Source: Acidobacteriota bacterium | Lineage (GTDB): Bacteria > Acidobacteriota > Polarisedimenticolia > JACPZX01 | Direction of reading: 5' to 3' | Assembly (NCBI GenBank): GCA_016195325.1 | Contig: JACPZX010000028.1 | Coordinates: forward strand, 45,231-109,230 | DNA: 64,000 nucleotides | Part shown: in pieces, positions 44,103-52,967 of the stretch | Layout of the letters: every line of letters starts with the position of its first letter | Position numbering within the stretch: the first letter of the stretch is position 1 | Program-made: the position numbers and the translations under genes | The notes under the pieces: model-generated | Told to the model about the DNA's origin: nothing | The model's database searches: none | Seen by the model: only the letters and a program-made list of their open reading frames with translations

Positions 44103-45164
44103 TCAGAACCTCGGGGAGGCGCTCTTCCGCATCAGCTCGTCGTAGCGGGCCTTCCGCTCCTCGGCGAGATCCTTCCGCCCCGACTTGAGGTACAGCCCGA
44201 TGAGCTGGTAGTTCGCCGTGAGGTTCGACGGCTGGAGCTTCAGCACCTTCTCGTACGTCGCGATGGCTCCGGCGGACTCCCCGGCCTTCTCCTGCAGCCA
44301 TCCGAGGCTGGCGAGCCCGCGCGGCTCGTCCGGGAACTCCTCGAGGAGGCGCGAGACGGCCCCCCGCGCCTCGTCGAGGCTCCCCGCGGCGTACGCCTTG
44401 CGCGTCTGGAGGAGCCAGAGCTGAATCCGCGTCTCCTTCATCTCGGCCCTCTCGTTCGCCGACTGCACCGCGCGGAAGCGGAGGAGCGTCTCCCTCGCCT
44501 CGTCGATCCTCCCGAGCCGTGTGAGGGAGTTGCCGGCGCCGAAGAGGGCGCGCTCGTTCGCAGGCTCCGCCTTGAGAGCCTCCTGGAACGCGGCGAGCGC
44601 CTCGTCGTCGCGTGAGATGTGGCTCAGCGCGAGCCCCAGCTCGATCCGCGATGGGACGTGGGAGGGGTCGGTCTTGAGGGCCGCGCGGAGGAAGGAGATC
44701 GCCTTCTCGTCCTCCCCCCGGCGGGCGGCGATGACGCCGGAGTAGTAGAGGGCGCCGCGGTGGTCGGGGCTCAGGGCCAGGACGCGCGAGAGGGTCTCCC
44801 CCGCCTTCTCGTACCTCCCCCACTCGAAGTAGGTCTGCGCGAGAGAGAGCATCCCGTCGAGGTCCCCGGGCTTGAGGCGAATCGTCTCGAGAAACTGCGC
44901 CTCCGCCCCGGGGAGGTCGGTGGGGAACCCCTTCAGCAGGCTCTCGCCCGCGTAGTAGCGCGCCTCGACGAAATCGCTCCGCAGGCTCGCCGCCTCCACG
45001 AAGAGGGCGGCCGCCCCGTTGAAATCGCCGCCGCGGTACAGCTCCATCCCCCGGGCGAAGAGGGCTTCGGGATCCTTCGCCGTCCCTGCGGGCGCCCCCG
45101 TCGCGAGAGCGAGCGCGGCGCCCACCAGGAGCGCGCGGACGCCGCGGCGGAGAGGGGCGCTCAC
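44103..45164 (-). CDS. Secreted TPR-repeat protein
   Basis: 353 aa with a GTG start overlapping the upstream stop (GTGA). Signal peptide to about residue 28. Nearly all the rest is tetratricopeptide repeats, about eight units, for example ALFARGMELYRGGDFNGAAA, ALYYSGVIAARRGEDEKAIS and ALAAFQEALKAEPANERALF. TPRs make protein-binding superhelices; here probably in the periplasm. Cotranscribed with the ASPIC/UnbV protein, a pairing that I recall as common in Acidobacteriota and Bacteroidota. Convergent with the redox operon, from which it is separated by only 15 nt. Confidence 0.9.
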   Translation of the reverse strand: MSAPLRRGVRALLVGAALALATGAPAGTAKDPEALFARGMELYRGGDFNGAAALFVEAASLRSDFVEARYYAGESLLKGFPTDLPGAEAQFLETIRLKPGDLDGMLSLAQTYFEWGRYEKAGETLSRVLALSPDHRGALYYSGVIAARRGEDEKAISFLRAALKTDPSHVPSRIELGLALSHISRDDEALAAFQEALKAEPANERALFGAGNSLTRLGRIDEARETLLRFRAVQSANERAEMKETRIQLWLLQTRKAYAAGSLDEARGAVSRLLEEFPDEPRGLASLGWLQEKAGESAGAIATYEKVLKLQPSNLTANYQLIGLYLKSGRKDLAEERKARYDELMRKSASPRF

Positions 45165-46849
45165 GGCGGGACGATCCCCGACGCTTCGTCGACGAGGATC
45201 TCCCGGTCAGCCGCCACAGCGCTGAAGGACTGCCGGCCCCCCGAGGGCCAGCGGATGCTCAGCGTGTCCACGCGCGCCCCCTCCCCCAGGCCGAAGTGCG
45301 CCGTCAGACTCGACTGCGAAAGATACGACGATCCGGCGCGGATCTCACGGAATTGCTTCCGTCCCCCCGAGATCACCTCGACCCGCGCGCCGATCCCGTC
45401 GCGGTTCGAGGCGCGGCCGGCGAGCTTCACCTCGAGCCAGTGCCCCCCGCCCGCCCCTTCGTTCCGGAGGAGCTTCGCCGCCTCGTTGTTGTAGGTCACG
45501 AGGAGATCGAGATCGCCGTCGCCGTCCGCGTCGAAGGTCGCCGCCCCACGCGCCACCCCCTCATGGGAGAAGAAGGGGCCGTGGCGCGGACCCTCCTCGG
45601 TGAAAGTCCCCCTCCCTTCGTTGACGTAGAGGTGGCTGCGCTCGCGGTACGTGACCGACTCGTTGTAGGTCTGCGCGTCGTCGAGGATGTGCCCGTTCGC
45701 GACGAAGAGATCGAGGTCGCCGTCGTTGTCGAAGTCGAAGAACGTCGTCCCGAACCCGACGAACAGGAGGCTCGGCTGGCCGAGCCCCGCCCGGAAGGTC
45801 TCGTCGATGAAGGTCCCGTCGCCGCGGTTGTGGAAGAGGGTGTTCGTCTCCATGTCGAGGTTCGTCACGAAGAGGTCGGTCAGCCCGTCGCCGTCCACGT
45901 CCCCGGTGTCGACCCCCATCCCCGCCTGGGTCCTGCCGCTCTCGTTGTACGCCGTGCCGGAGAAGAGCCCGTTCTCGGTGAAGCGCCCCTTGCCGTCGTT
46001 CACGAAGAGGAAGTTCGCGACGGAGTCGTTCGCGACGTAGAGATCCTGGTCGCCGTCGCCGTCGAAGTCCGTGAAGACGACACCGAGGTTCTTCCCCTCG
46101 GGGTGCTCGAGGCCGGCCGCGCGGGTCGCGTCGGTGAAGGTCCCGTCCATGTTGTTGTGGTAGAAGACGCCGCTCGCGCCGTCGTACACGTCGGGGTGGC
46201 AGTACGAGAGCCCGCCGGTTGCGGCATTGCCGCACGGCTTGTCCTTCGCGATCGTGTAGTCGAGGTAGTTGCCGGCGTACAGGTCGAGCGCGCCGTCGCC
46301 GTCCACGTCGGCGAAGGCGCAACTGCTCCCCCACCGCGAGTCCCCCACCCCCGCGGCGTCGGTCGCGTCGGTGAAGGTCCCGTCGCCGTTGTTCCGGAGG
46401 AAGAGGTTTCTCCCGAACTCCGTCACGTAGACGTCCGGGTCCCCGTCGTTGTCGACGTCGCCGGCGCAGAAGCCCATTCCGTAGCTCCGCCCCGCGATCC
46501 CCGCCTCGCGCGTCACGTCGCGGAAGCGCCCCGATCCCTCGTTGTGGAAGAGGGCGTTGCCCCGGCCGGCCGCGAAGGGCGCGCCCGCGGGCGCTCCCCC
46601 CTGAATCAGGAAGACGTCGTCGCGCCCGTCGCCGTCGTAGTCGAGGACGCCCCCCCCGGAGCCCATCGTCTCGACCATGTACTTCTTCCAGGCGGCGCCG
46701 TTGCGGTGGGTGAAGGCGAGCCCTGCCGTCGCCTGGATCTCGGTGAAGCGGACGGGTTCCGGCCGGACGGGGGGCTGGGAGGACACGGCGAGCGGCGCCA
46801 GGGTGAGAAGGGACACCATCGACACGGCGGCGAGCGCCGCGCGGAACAC
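45161..46849 (-). CDS. Secreted FG-GAP/VCBS-repeat protein with ASPIC/UnbV domain
   Basis: 562 aa from a GTG at 46849. The frame is open to a TTG at 46912, but that TTG is part of the -35 box, so the longer form is unlikely. A signal peptide (LAAVSMVSLLTLAPLAVSS) precedes repeats with calcium-loop motifs such as DYDGDGRDDVFLIQGG, DVDNDGDPDVYVTEFG and DFDGDGDQDLYVAND, which build a beta-propeller. The last 90 residues are the ASPIC/UnbV (CRTAC1-type) domain: GGGHWLEVKLAG, RDGIGARVEV, RAGSSYLSQSSLTAHFGLG. Function unknown; surface binding is likely. Confidence 0.9.
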   Translation of the reverse strand: MFRAALAAVSMVSLLTLAPLAVSSQPPVRPEPVRFTEIQATAGLAFTHRNGAAWKKYMVETMGSGGGVLDYDGDGRDDVFLIQGGAPAGAPFAAGRGNALFHNEGSGRFRDVTREAGIAGRSYGMGFCAGDVDNDGDPDVYVTEFGRNLFLRNNGDGTFTDATDAAGVGDSRWGSSCAFADVDGDGALDLYAGNYLDYTIAKDKPCGNAATGGLSYCHPDVYDGASGVFYHNNMDGTFTDATRAAGLEHPEGKNLGVVFTDFDGDGDQDLYVANDSVANFLFVNDGKGRFTENGLFSGTAYNESGRTQAGMGVDTGDVDGDGLTDLFVTNLDMETNTLFHNRGDGTFIDETFRAGLGQPSLLFVGFGTTFFDFDNDGDLDLFVANGHILDDAQTYNESVTYRERSHLYVNEGRGTFTEEGPRHGPFFSHEGVARGAATFDADGDGDLDLLVTYNNEAAKLLRNEGAGGGHWLEVKLAGRASNRDGIGARVEVISGGRKQFREIRAGSSYLSQSSLTAHFGLGEGARVDTLSIRWPSGGRQSFSAVAADREILVDEASGIVPP

Positions 46850-46882
46850 TGCGCGCCGAATGATTCGTACCCCCCGTCGAGG

Positions 46883-46912
46883 ATGATACGGGCGCCGGTA
46901 AATCCGTGTCAA
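46883..46912 (-). promoter_or_regulatory. Promoter of the ASPIC/UnbV-TPR operon
   Basis: On the minus strand TTGACA (46912-46907), an 18-nt spacer and TATCAT (46888-46883). Predicted start near 46876, leaving a leader of about 27 nt before the GTG at 46849. Confidence 0.65.
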
Positions 46913-46925
46913 TTCGTCCGCGCGG

Positions 46926-46954
46926 TTGCCGCCCGGAACCCCCTCCCATATACT
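46926..46954 (+). promoter_or_regulatory. Promoter of the PTLD-repeat protein gene
   Basis: TTGCCG (46926-46931), a 17-nt spacer and TATACT (46949-46954). It lies back to back with the divergent ASPIC/UnbV promoter, only 14 nt away, so one bound protein could affect both. Confidence 0.65.
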
Positions 46955-47009
46955 TCGCCCGTTGGCGGCTCGGTCGAGCCGCTCCTCTCATCGCCGAGGT
47001 GACACGATT

Positions 47010-49040
47010 TTGACGCATCGGCCCCTCCCCCTGATCGCGGTGATCGCGCTCCTCCTGGCCGTCCCCTTCTCGAGCCTCTCGGCCCGTCAGTTCGAGCCCC
47101 CTCCGAAGAGCGCGGGCGATCCCGCGGAGCAGGCGGCGCCCGCCCCGGACGAGAGCGCGGCGCCGACCGTCGACTCGATCCTCGAGGCGCACCGCGCCGG
47201 CAAGCCGGCGGCCGACATCGTCGCGTGGATCGAAGGCTCGGGGGCCCACCTGAGCCTCAGCCTCGCCGGCGCCCTCACTCTCCGCCGGGCGGGCCTCCCC
47301 TCGGAGGTCATCGCCTCCGCGTCGGGGGAGAACGCCGCGAGGATCGACGCGCTTCTCGCGAAATTCCCGATGGTGGCGCCGGCGACGGCGGCCGGGCCGG
47401 GGGATCTCTCGCGGCGTCAGATACTCAAGATGCTCCACGCGGGGACGCCCGAGCCCGAGGTCCTCGACGCCATCGCCTCGCAGGGCTCGAAGGGCTCGCT
47501 CTCGCTCCACGAGGCGATCGCGCTCGAGAACGAAGGGATCAGCGCAACGCTCCTCGTCGCGATCGCCGGCGAGGGGCCGCGGAAGGGCGCACTGGCCGAG
47601 ATCGCCGCGGCCGCACCTGCCGCCGCTGTGACCCCGCCCCCCGCCGCGTCGGCCCCCGAGCCGACCCTCGACGAGGTTCTCGAGGCCAAGGCGGCCGCCG
47701 CGCCGGCCGCCGGGGGCGAAACCGCCCCGACGCTCGACGAGGCTCTGGGCGGCGATGAAGCCCCTGAGGCGGAAGAGCCCGGGGAGACGCCGGAGGCGAC
47801 CCCCGACGCATCGGCCCCGACCCTCGACCAGATCCTCCCCGAAGAGGAAGAGGAGGCCGCCGCCGAGCCCCCCGAGTCGATCGACACGTACCTCTCCGTT
47901 CTCTCGGATCCCGCGGACTCGCGCCTCTCCATCGCCCCCGCGTCGACGCGCCTCGTCGATCTCCTGGCCCAGTCGAAGAGCGCGGGGCGCGCCCCTGCGC
48001 AGATCTCCCTCGCCCCCGGCGCCTGGTTCCTGATCGTCGAGAAAAGAATCGACGCCTTCGAGAACGGGATTCTCCCGGCGATGCGCACGGTCCTCGACGG
48101 CGACGGCGCCACCCGCACCCTCATCGCCTCCGGAGACATCTCCTACGACGCCGCCGCCTGCTGCGCGCCGAAGAGCCTCTCGGGCCCCCTCTCGATATCG
48201 CGCATCTCCCAGGACCAGCAGAGCGCGATCCTCGGCGACGAGTTCGACGGCCTCCCCCCCTACCTCTGGGACGGGAACCGCTACCTCATCCTCTCGATCC
48301 GCGACGGCAGGATCCGGCGAGCGCTCAAGGTCTACGTCGTGAAGAAGGCAGCCGGCGAGTCGAGGACGCTGACGGCGACGTTCCTGCCGACCTCCTCCCC
48401 CGACACCCTGGCCGCGGCGCCTCCCCCTGCCGAAGGGGAGACCGCGGTTGCGCCCGGCGAGGCGGAGATCTTCGCGCGCGAGAGCTGGACCCCGCCGACC
48501 CGCGACGAGCTCGCGCCGATCGCGAGGTTCTACGGTGTCCCGACGACGGACAACGCGAAGCTCGCGGCGAAGCTCGCCGCGACCGGCAAGGCCGTCGTCC
48601 GCCGCGACGGCGACGACGGAACCGTCAGCCTCGTCGCCTTCAGCCTCGACTCGAACTCCCGCGTTCGCGCCGAGGAGTTCGTCTACCGGAAGGACGGGCC
48701 GTACGGCGCCCTCTCCACCCCCGTCCCGCCGCCTCCCCCGAAGCACAGGAAGAAGGCGAAGCCCGTCACCTTGCCCGCCCCCCTCGAGGCGGTGCAGCGC
48801 GTCGACGACCCGACCAACTTCCTCCCCTTCCTCACCGTCTCGAACAAATCGAAGTCGATCGCCCTCGTGAGGCTGTGGGACGGCACGGCGATCTTCGTCG
48901 CGGGGGGGACGTCGAAGGACCTCACGGTCAGCCCCGGGTCGGGGGAGATCGAGGCGCGCTTCGGCGACAACCCGGCCGAGCGCCGGGTGGTCCAGGCGCA
49001 CTTCACCTACCACGAGCACTACACGCTGAAGCTCGACTGA
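47010..49040 (+). CDS. Secreted Ala/Pro-rich protein with repeated PT(L/V)D motifs
   Basis: 676 aa from a TTG at 47010 with GAGGTGA 7 nt upstream; an earlier in-frame start would lie on the promoter. A hydrophobic N-terminus (LPLIAVIALLLAVPFSSLS) is a signal peptide. Two helical segments that resemble each other (AGKPAADIVAWI, AGTPEPEVLDAI) are followed by an acidic linker containing PTVDSIL, PTLDEVL, PTLDEAL and PTLDQIL. The second half is a mixed alpha/beta domain I do not recognise, with a CC pair (AACCAPKS). It ends in a beta-rich piece (ALVRLWDGTAIFVAGG). No membrane segment beyond the signal peptide. Function unknown. Confidence 0.75.
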   Translation: MTHRPLPLIAVIALLLAVPFSSLSARQFEPPPKSAGDPAEQAAPAPDESAAPTVDSILEAHRAGKPAADIVAWIEGSGAHLSLSLAGALTLRRAGLPSEVIASASGENAARIDALLAKFPMVAPATAAGPGDLSRRQILKMLHAGTPEPEVLDAIASQGSKGSLSLHEAIALENEGISATLLVAIAGEGPRKGALAEIAAAAPAAAVTPPPAASAPEPTLDEVLEAKAAAAPAAGGETAPTLDEALGGDEAPEAEEPGETPEATPDASAPTLDQILPEEEEEAAAEPPESIDTYLSVLSDPADSRLSIAPASTRLVDLLAQSKSAGRAPAQISLAPGAWFLIVEKRIDAFENGILPAMRTVLDGDGATRTLIASGDISYDAAACCAPKSLSGPLSISRISQDQQSAILGDEFDGLPPYLWDGNRYLILSIRDGRIRRALKVYVVKKAAGESRTLTATFLPTSSPDTLAAAPPPAEGETAVAPGEAEIFARESWTPPTRDELAPIARFYGVPTTDNAKLAAKLAATGKAVVRRDGDDGTVSLVAFSLDSNSRVRAEEFVYRKDGPYGALSTPVPPPPPKHRKKAKPVTLPAPLEAVQRVDDPTNFLPFLTVSNKSKSIALVRLWDGTAIFVAGGTSKDLTVSPGSGEIEARFGDNPAERRVVQAHFTYHEHYTLKLD

Positions 49041-49056
49041 CCCTCGGGCCTTCCGA

Positions 49057-51111
49057 TCAGTCGATGTAGCCGAGGGCGCGGAGCCTCCGCTCCGTCTCGT
49101 CGTCGTACGCGCCGCCTCGGCCGTGAAACGGGGTCGGCCTGCGGCTCCACGCCTCGAGGGCCTCGCGCATCGCGGCGGTCTCCGCCTCGTGGCGGCGGCT
49201 CGAGTCGAGCCGCTCATGCGGATCGGCCGCGAGGTCGAAGAGCGAGAAGGTCCACGGCCCCTCGCGCCCCGGGTTGAAGCTCGACGCCACCAGCTTCAGC
49301 CCTCCCCGCCTCAGCGCCACCTGCGTGTGCCACGGGCTCCGGTACCCGGGGTACGAGAGCTCCATGAAGGCGTCGCGCGCCGCCCCGATCGGATTCCCCC
49401 GGAGCGCGCTCCAGATCGACACGCCGTCCGTCCTCCCCGCGAACATGAGCCCGGCCGCCTCGGCCAGGGTCGGCGCCACGTCCACCTGCCGGATCGGCCC
49501 CGCGAGGAGGCTTCCCGCGGCCACCCCGGGCCCCGCCACGACGAGCGGGATGCGCGTGATCTCCTCGAAGAGCGATCGCGTGTGCTCGAGGTCGCCGTGG
49601 TCGAGGAACTCCTCCCCGTGATCGGCGGTGAAGACGACGAGAGTCCTCTCGAGGAGCCCACGCTTCGTCATCTCGTCGAAGAGCCTCCCCGCCTGGGCGT
49701 CGACGTACCCCGCCGCCCCCGCGTAGAGAGCCTGCATCCTCTCGAAGTCCGCCGCCGAGATCCGCCTCTTCCCGTCCATGATCGCCGGGAGCGTCCCGAT
49801 CCGCATCTCGAGCGTCGACCCGGCCGCCCCGGGGAGCTCGGGGACGAACGAGGCGGGGGGGATGTACGGGTCGTGCGCGTCCATGAGGTGGAGGTAGAGG
49901 AAGAAGGGGGCCTGCCGGCGCTCGTCGAGCCACGCGAGCGCCCGCGTCACGACCGCCGCAGCCGTCGGGAAGCGATCGGCCGCCCTGTACATCCCGAGGA
50001 GGTCGAGCGTCGCGTAGAGAGGCGACGGCCGGTGCCGCGCGAGAGGGTCCGGCTCCAAGTCCTCGTCCCACGTCTCGAAGCCGGCTCCGAACCCGTAGCG
50101 CGCCGAGAGGATCGGGTTGGCGCTGAACCCGGCCGTCGCGTACCCGGCGCTCTCGAAGAGCGACGCCACGCTCTCGACCCGCTCGCCGATCTGATCGCGG
50201 TACGTGAGGAGGCCGTGGCCGCTCGGGTAGAGCCCCGTGAGGAGCGACGCCGTGGCCGGCGCCGTCCAGGCGGACGCCGCGTAGAAGGGATCGACGCGCG
50301 CCCCTCTCGCGGCGAGCCCATCGATGTTCGGCGTCTTCGCCGTGCGGGCGCCGTAGCAGCCGACGTGATCGGCCCGCAGCGTGTCGGCGACGATCAGGAG
50401 GACGTTGGGGCCCGTGGCGGTCGGCGCGGCGGTGGCCTCGTGAACGGTCCACATCGCGAGGGCGCCAAGCGCACCGGCGCCCGCCGCGAGCGCGAGGGCG
50501 ACGGCGCGACGGCGCGCCCACGCGATGGCCCCCTTCCCGATCCATACGGCCGCTGCGGCGGTCGAGCCCCCGGCGAGGACCGCGAGAGCGACGGCGACGA
50601 TCGCGCCGACCGCACCGCTGAGGCTGTCCCGGCTGATCTCCCACGTGATGAGCGCCGCGGGGGTCCCCGCGAGGAGGCCCACGGCGGCGCCGGGGATCCG
50701 TGCCGGATCGAGGCGGGAGGCCCCGAGCCCCGCGGCGATCGCCATCAGGGCCGCGAGGAGGAGATCCGGCGCAGGGCTCCCCGGCGCTCCAGCCGCGAGC
50801 GGATCCCGTAGGGCAATGACGCCGAGCGCGAAGAGGAACGCGGTGACGGTGACGGCCGCACCGGCGTGGAACGCGAGGTCCGACTCCGCGTTCGAGCGCT
50901 TCATGGCGAACCGCCGCGCGATCCCCGCGCCGGAGACGAGCGCGATCGCGGCGGGGATGTAGAACAGCAGCGCGAGGCCGAAGAGCTCGGCGGTCCGGCT
51001 GATGTCATGGCGGTAAAGCCGCGCGGCGAGCGCGACGTGAACGACGTTCCACATCGCGAGGATGAGCCCCGAAAGGACTCCGGCCGGCAGCGCGAGCCAG
51101 GCGCGCCTCAT
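49057..51111 (-). CDS. Sulfatase-like polytopic membrane protein
   Basis: 684 aa, start overlapping the preceding stop (ATGA). The first 260 residues contain about seven membrane helices (for example LFGLALLFYIPAAIALVSG). The C-terminal half is an alkaline-phosphatase-superfamily domain: NVLLIVADTLRADHVGCYGA with the metal-binding Asp, AWTAPATASLLTGLYPSGHG with Thr at the nucleophile position, and TADHGEEFLDHG. The C-terminus RRLRALGYID matches the others here. Thr in place of Cys/Ser argues against a formylglycine sulfatase and for a phospho-transferase-like or uncharacterised hydrolase. The domain should face the periplasm. Confidence 0.85.
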   Translation of the reverse strand: MRRAWLALPAGVLSGLILAMWNVVHVALAARLYRHDISRTAELFGLALLFYIPAAIALVSGAGIARRFAMKRSNAESDLAFHAGAAVTVTAFLFALGVIALRDPLAAGAPGSPAPDLLLAALMAIAAGLGASRLDPARIPGAAVGLLAGTPAALITWEISRDSLSGAVGAIVAVALAVLAGGSTAAAAVWIGKGAIAWARRRAVALALAAGAGALGALAMWTVHEATAAPTATGPNVLLIVADTLRADHVGCYGARTAKTPNIDGLAARGARVDPFYAASAWTAPATASLLTGLYPSGHGLLTYRDQIGERVESVASLFESAGYATAGFSANPILSARYGFGAGFETWDEDLEPDPLARHRPSPLYATLDLLGMYRAADRFPTAAAVVTRALAWLDERRQAPFFLYLHLMDAHDPYIPPASFVPELPGAAGSTLEMRIGTLPAIMDGKRRISAADFERMQALYAGAAGYVDAQAGRLFDEMTKRGLLERTLVVFTADHGEEFLDHGDLEHTRSLFEEITRIPLVVAGPGVAAGSLLAGPIRQVDVAPTLAEAAGLMFAGRTDGVSIWSALRGNPIGAARDAFMELSYPGYRSPWHTQVALRRGGLKLVASSFNPGREGPWTFSLFDLAADPHERLDSSRRHEAETAAMREALEAWSRRPTPFHGRGGAYDDETERRLRALGYID

Positions 51112-52540
51112 TCGACGTACCCGAGGGACTTCAGAAGCTTCGCGTGCCGCGCGTCCGTCGCGTCCGGGGCGATCGACCCGGGAGGCCTCAGCCTCACGCG
51201 CTCCTCGAGCCACGTCTCGAGGCTCGCGGCCCCGGCGGGGCATCCACCTCGGATTCGACGGTCATCACCCCGTGGGACGCCCGCGGGTCGGTGAGCCACG
51301 CCGCGAGGCTCCGGCCGCGGAAGGACTCCTCCTTCGAGTGCGTCGCGAGATCGAGGAGAGTCGGGGCGACGTCGAGGAGCGAGACGGGATCCGCGATCAC
51401 CGAGCCGGGGACGATCCCCTTGCCCGCGATCACGAGCGGCACGTCGATCAGCTCGTGGTAGAGGGTCTGGCCGTGGCCGAGGGATCCGTGCTCCATGAAC
51501 TCCTCGCCGTGGGTGGAGGTGACGGCGAAGAGGAGCTCACCTCCCGCGATCCTCGCTCCCAGCTCCTCGACGAGGCGGCCGATCTCGCGGTCGGCGTGGG
51601 CGGCATTCTCGGCGTAGCGGGCCCTCGCGGTCGTGAGGCGCTCGGGAGTCAGCGTGATCTCGCCTCTCAGGATCCCCTCGAGCATGCCGCGGGGGAACGA
51701 CTGGTCGAGATCGCCGAGGGCGAGGTACGTGAAGCTCGGGCGGCTCGCTCGGGCTTCGATCTTCGGCTCGGGTTCCTCCGTCCACGTCTCGAACCCCCGG
51801 TCGAGGCGCTGGGACCTGGAGATGACGGGGCCGCGGACGACCGCGCGCGTCGCGTAGCCCCTCGCGCGGAACGCCTCGGCCAGCGTCGTCACTCCCTCCC
51901 GCAGGACGTCGGACGCGCCGATGACCCCGTGGTCTCCGGGGAGGCGGCTCGTGAGAATCGACGCGGTGGACGGCGCGCTGCTCGGGGAGGCGCTCGTGGC
52001 GGCCGTGAAGCGGACACCGATGGCGCCGAGGGCGTCGAGGCTCGGAATCCTCGCGTCCTCTCTCAGCGAGTCGACGACGATCAGGACGACGTCGGGGGCG
52101 CCGGGTGTCCGGGTGGCGTCGAGGGGCTCGGCCAGCGTCGTCGCGGCCCGGACGACGGGGACGCAGAGGATGATGGCGACGACCAGGACGGCGATCGCGA
52201 TCGGCCTTGCGATCGGCTTCGTCAGCGCCCAGCCTCCGAGGACGGCGAGGATGGCGACGATCTCGGCATCGAGGATCCAGGGGGCGATGCCTGTGGCTCG
52301 CTTCACGAAGGCGATGCCGATGGCCGCGAGGACCAGGGTTCCCCAGAGCTCGGGCCAGCTTCTTCCGATGAGGTGGAGCGCGGCGAGGGTGAGGCCGTAC
52401 AGGGCGAGGGACTTCAGGGCTTCGGTGGCGAGATACGCGAGGGGGCCGACGCTCGGGATCGTCTCGATCGGCATGCGGGCGACGTCGAGGAGGGCGAGGA
52501 CGACGGTCGTCCAGGCGATCTTGGCGCGCGTCGAGTGCAT
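51108..52540 (-). CDS. Sulfatase-like membrane protein, frameshifted near its 3' end
   Basis: The frame from 52540 gives 448 residues: about five membrane helices (residues 10-130), then VVLIVVDSLREDARIP, SASPSSAPSTASILTSR (Ser at the nucleophile position) and TSTHGEEFMEHG, where a Thr replaces the usual Asp of DHG. It ends in out-of-frame sequence at 51194. The family-typical C-terminus (SLETWLEERVRL and HAKLLKSLGYVE) lies one frame over and ends at 51108, overlapping the next gene by ATGA. One extra base in the G or C runs at 51230-51240 would restore a protein of about 477 aa. Confidence 0.8.
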
Positions 52541-52550
52541 GGCGGGGCGG

Positions 52551-52556
52551 ATTCTA
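52551..52556 (-). promoter_or_regulatory. -10 box of the frameshifted sulfatase-like gene
   Basis: TAGAAT on the minus strand, 10 nt before the ATG at 52540, with only GC-rich sequence between and no ribosome-binding site. This again predicts a very short or absent leader. Confidence 0.4.
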
Positions 52557-52609
52557 GTCGATTCCCGGCGGGACGTCGCTCGCCGGTCGCCTCGCGGGAG
52601 CCTCGCCGG

Positions 52610-52618
52610 TGTTACCCT
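52610..52618 (+). promoter_or_regulatory. Extended -10 before a truncated gene
   Basis: TGT-TACCCT (hexamer 52613-52618), preceded by GG, closely resembles the hutU site TGT-TACGCT. It points at the short signal-peptide-like fragment starting at 52663. Confidence 0.35.
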
Positions 52619-52662
52619 GCGGGGCTGTCCTCATCGACCCATCGCACGAAAGGGCCCCGCCG

Positions 52663-52788
52663 ATGCGACGCCTCGCCGTCACCACCCTCCTCCTCGCGAC
52701 GAGCCCTCTGCGTCTTGGTTACACGGTGATTTCGATGACCTCAGAGTTGCTCAGGGCCTCGATCTCGTCGTCGACGGGCTCGACGTAG
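52663..52788 (+). pseudogene. Remnant of a secretory gene (signal peptide only)
   Basis: The ATG at 52663, following GAAAGG, begins MRRLAVTTLLLATS, a good signal-peptide start with the local high-GC codon use. From about 52705 the frame enters the lower-GC segment that is antisense to the HicB-like gene and stops at 52786 after 41 codons. It is best explained as the 5' end of a gene cut off by the insertion or rearrangement that brought in the neighbouring patch. It could also be chance. Confidence 0.4.
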
Positions 52789-52922
52789 AGTCGGATCGCT
52801 TCCTGGATGTTCTCGAGCGCCTCCTCGCGGGTATCACCTTCGCTGATGCATCCTGGCAGCGCTGGCACGAACACGGTGAATCCGCCTTCATCGCTGGGTT
52901 CAAGAATGACTGTGGGCTTCAC
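52719..52922 (-). CDS. HicB-like antitoxin-fold protein without a HicA partner
   Basis: 67 aa from a GTG at 52922 chosen for its GGAGG site 8 nt upstream; an ATG at 52952 gives 77 aa. The sequence KPTVILEPSDEGGFTVFVP, LPGCISEGDTREEALENI and EAIRLYVE is the partial RNase-H fold of HicB. No C-terminal DNA-binding domain is present (the protein ends in EVIEITV), and no HicA-type toxin gene lies on either side. Many such short HicB-like orphans are known; a regulator of something else or a TA relic are both possible. Codon use is less GC-rich than the surroundings. Confidence 0.85.
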   Translation of the reverse strand: MKPTVILEPSDEGGFTVFVPALPGCISEGDTREEALENIQEAIRLYVEPVDDEIEALSNSEVIEITV

Positions 52923-52967
52923 ATTGAGATCCTCCGTGCCGAAAAACCACATTCCCTCCCATTCACC

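Noticed and set aside
45561-49217. 1218-codon minus-strand frame
   Set aside because: Spans two real genes on opposite strands and a divergent promoter region; it is an Arg/Gly-rich shadow.
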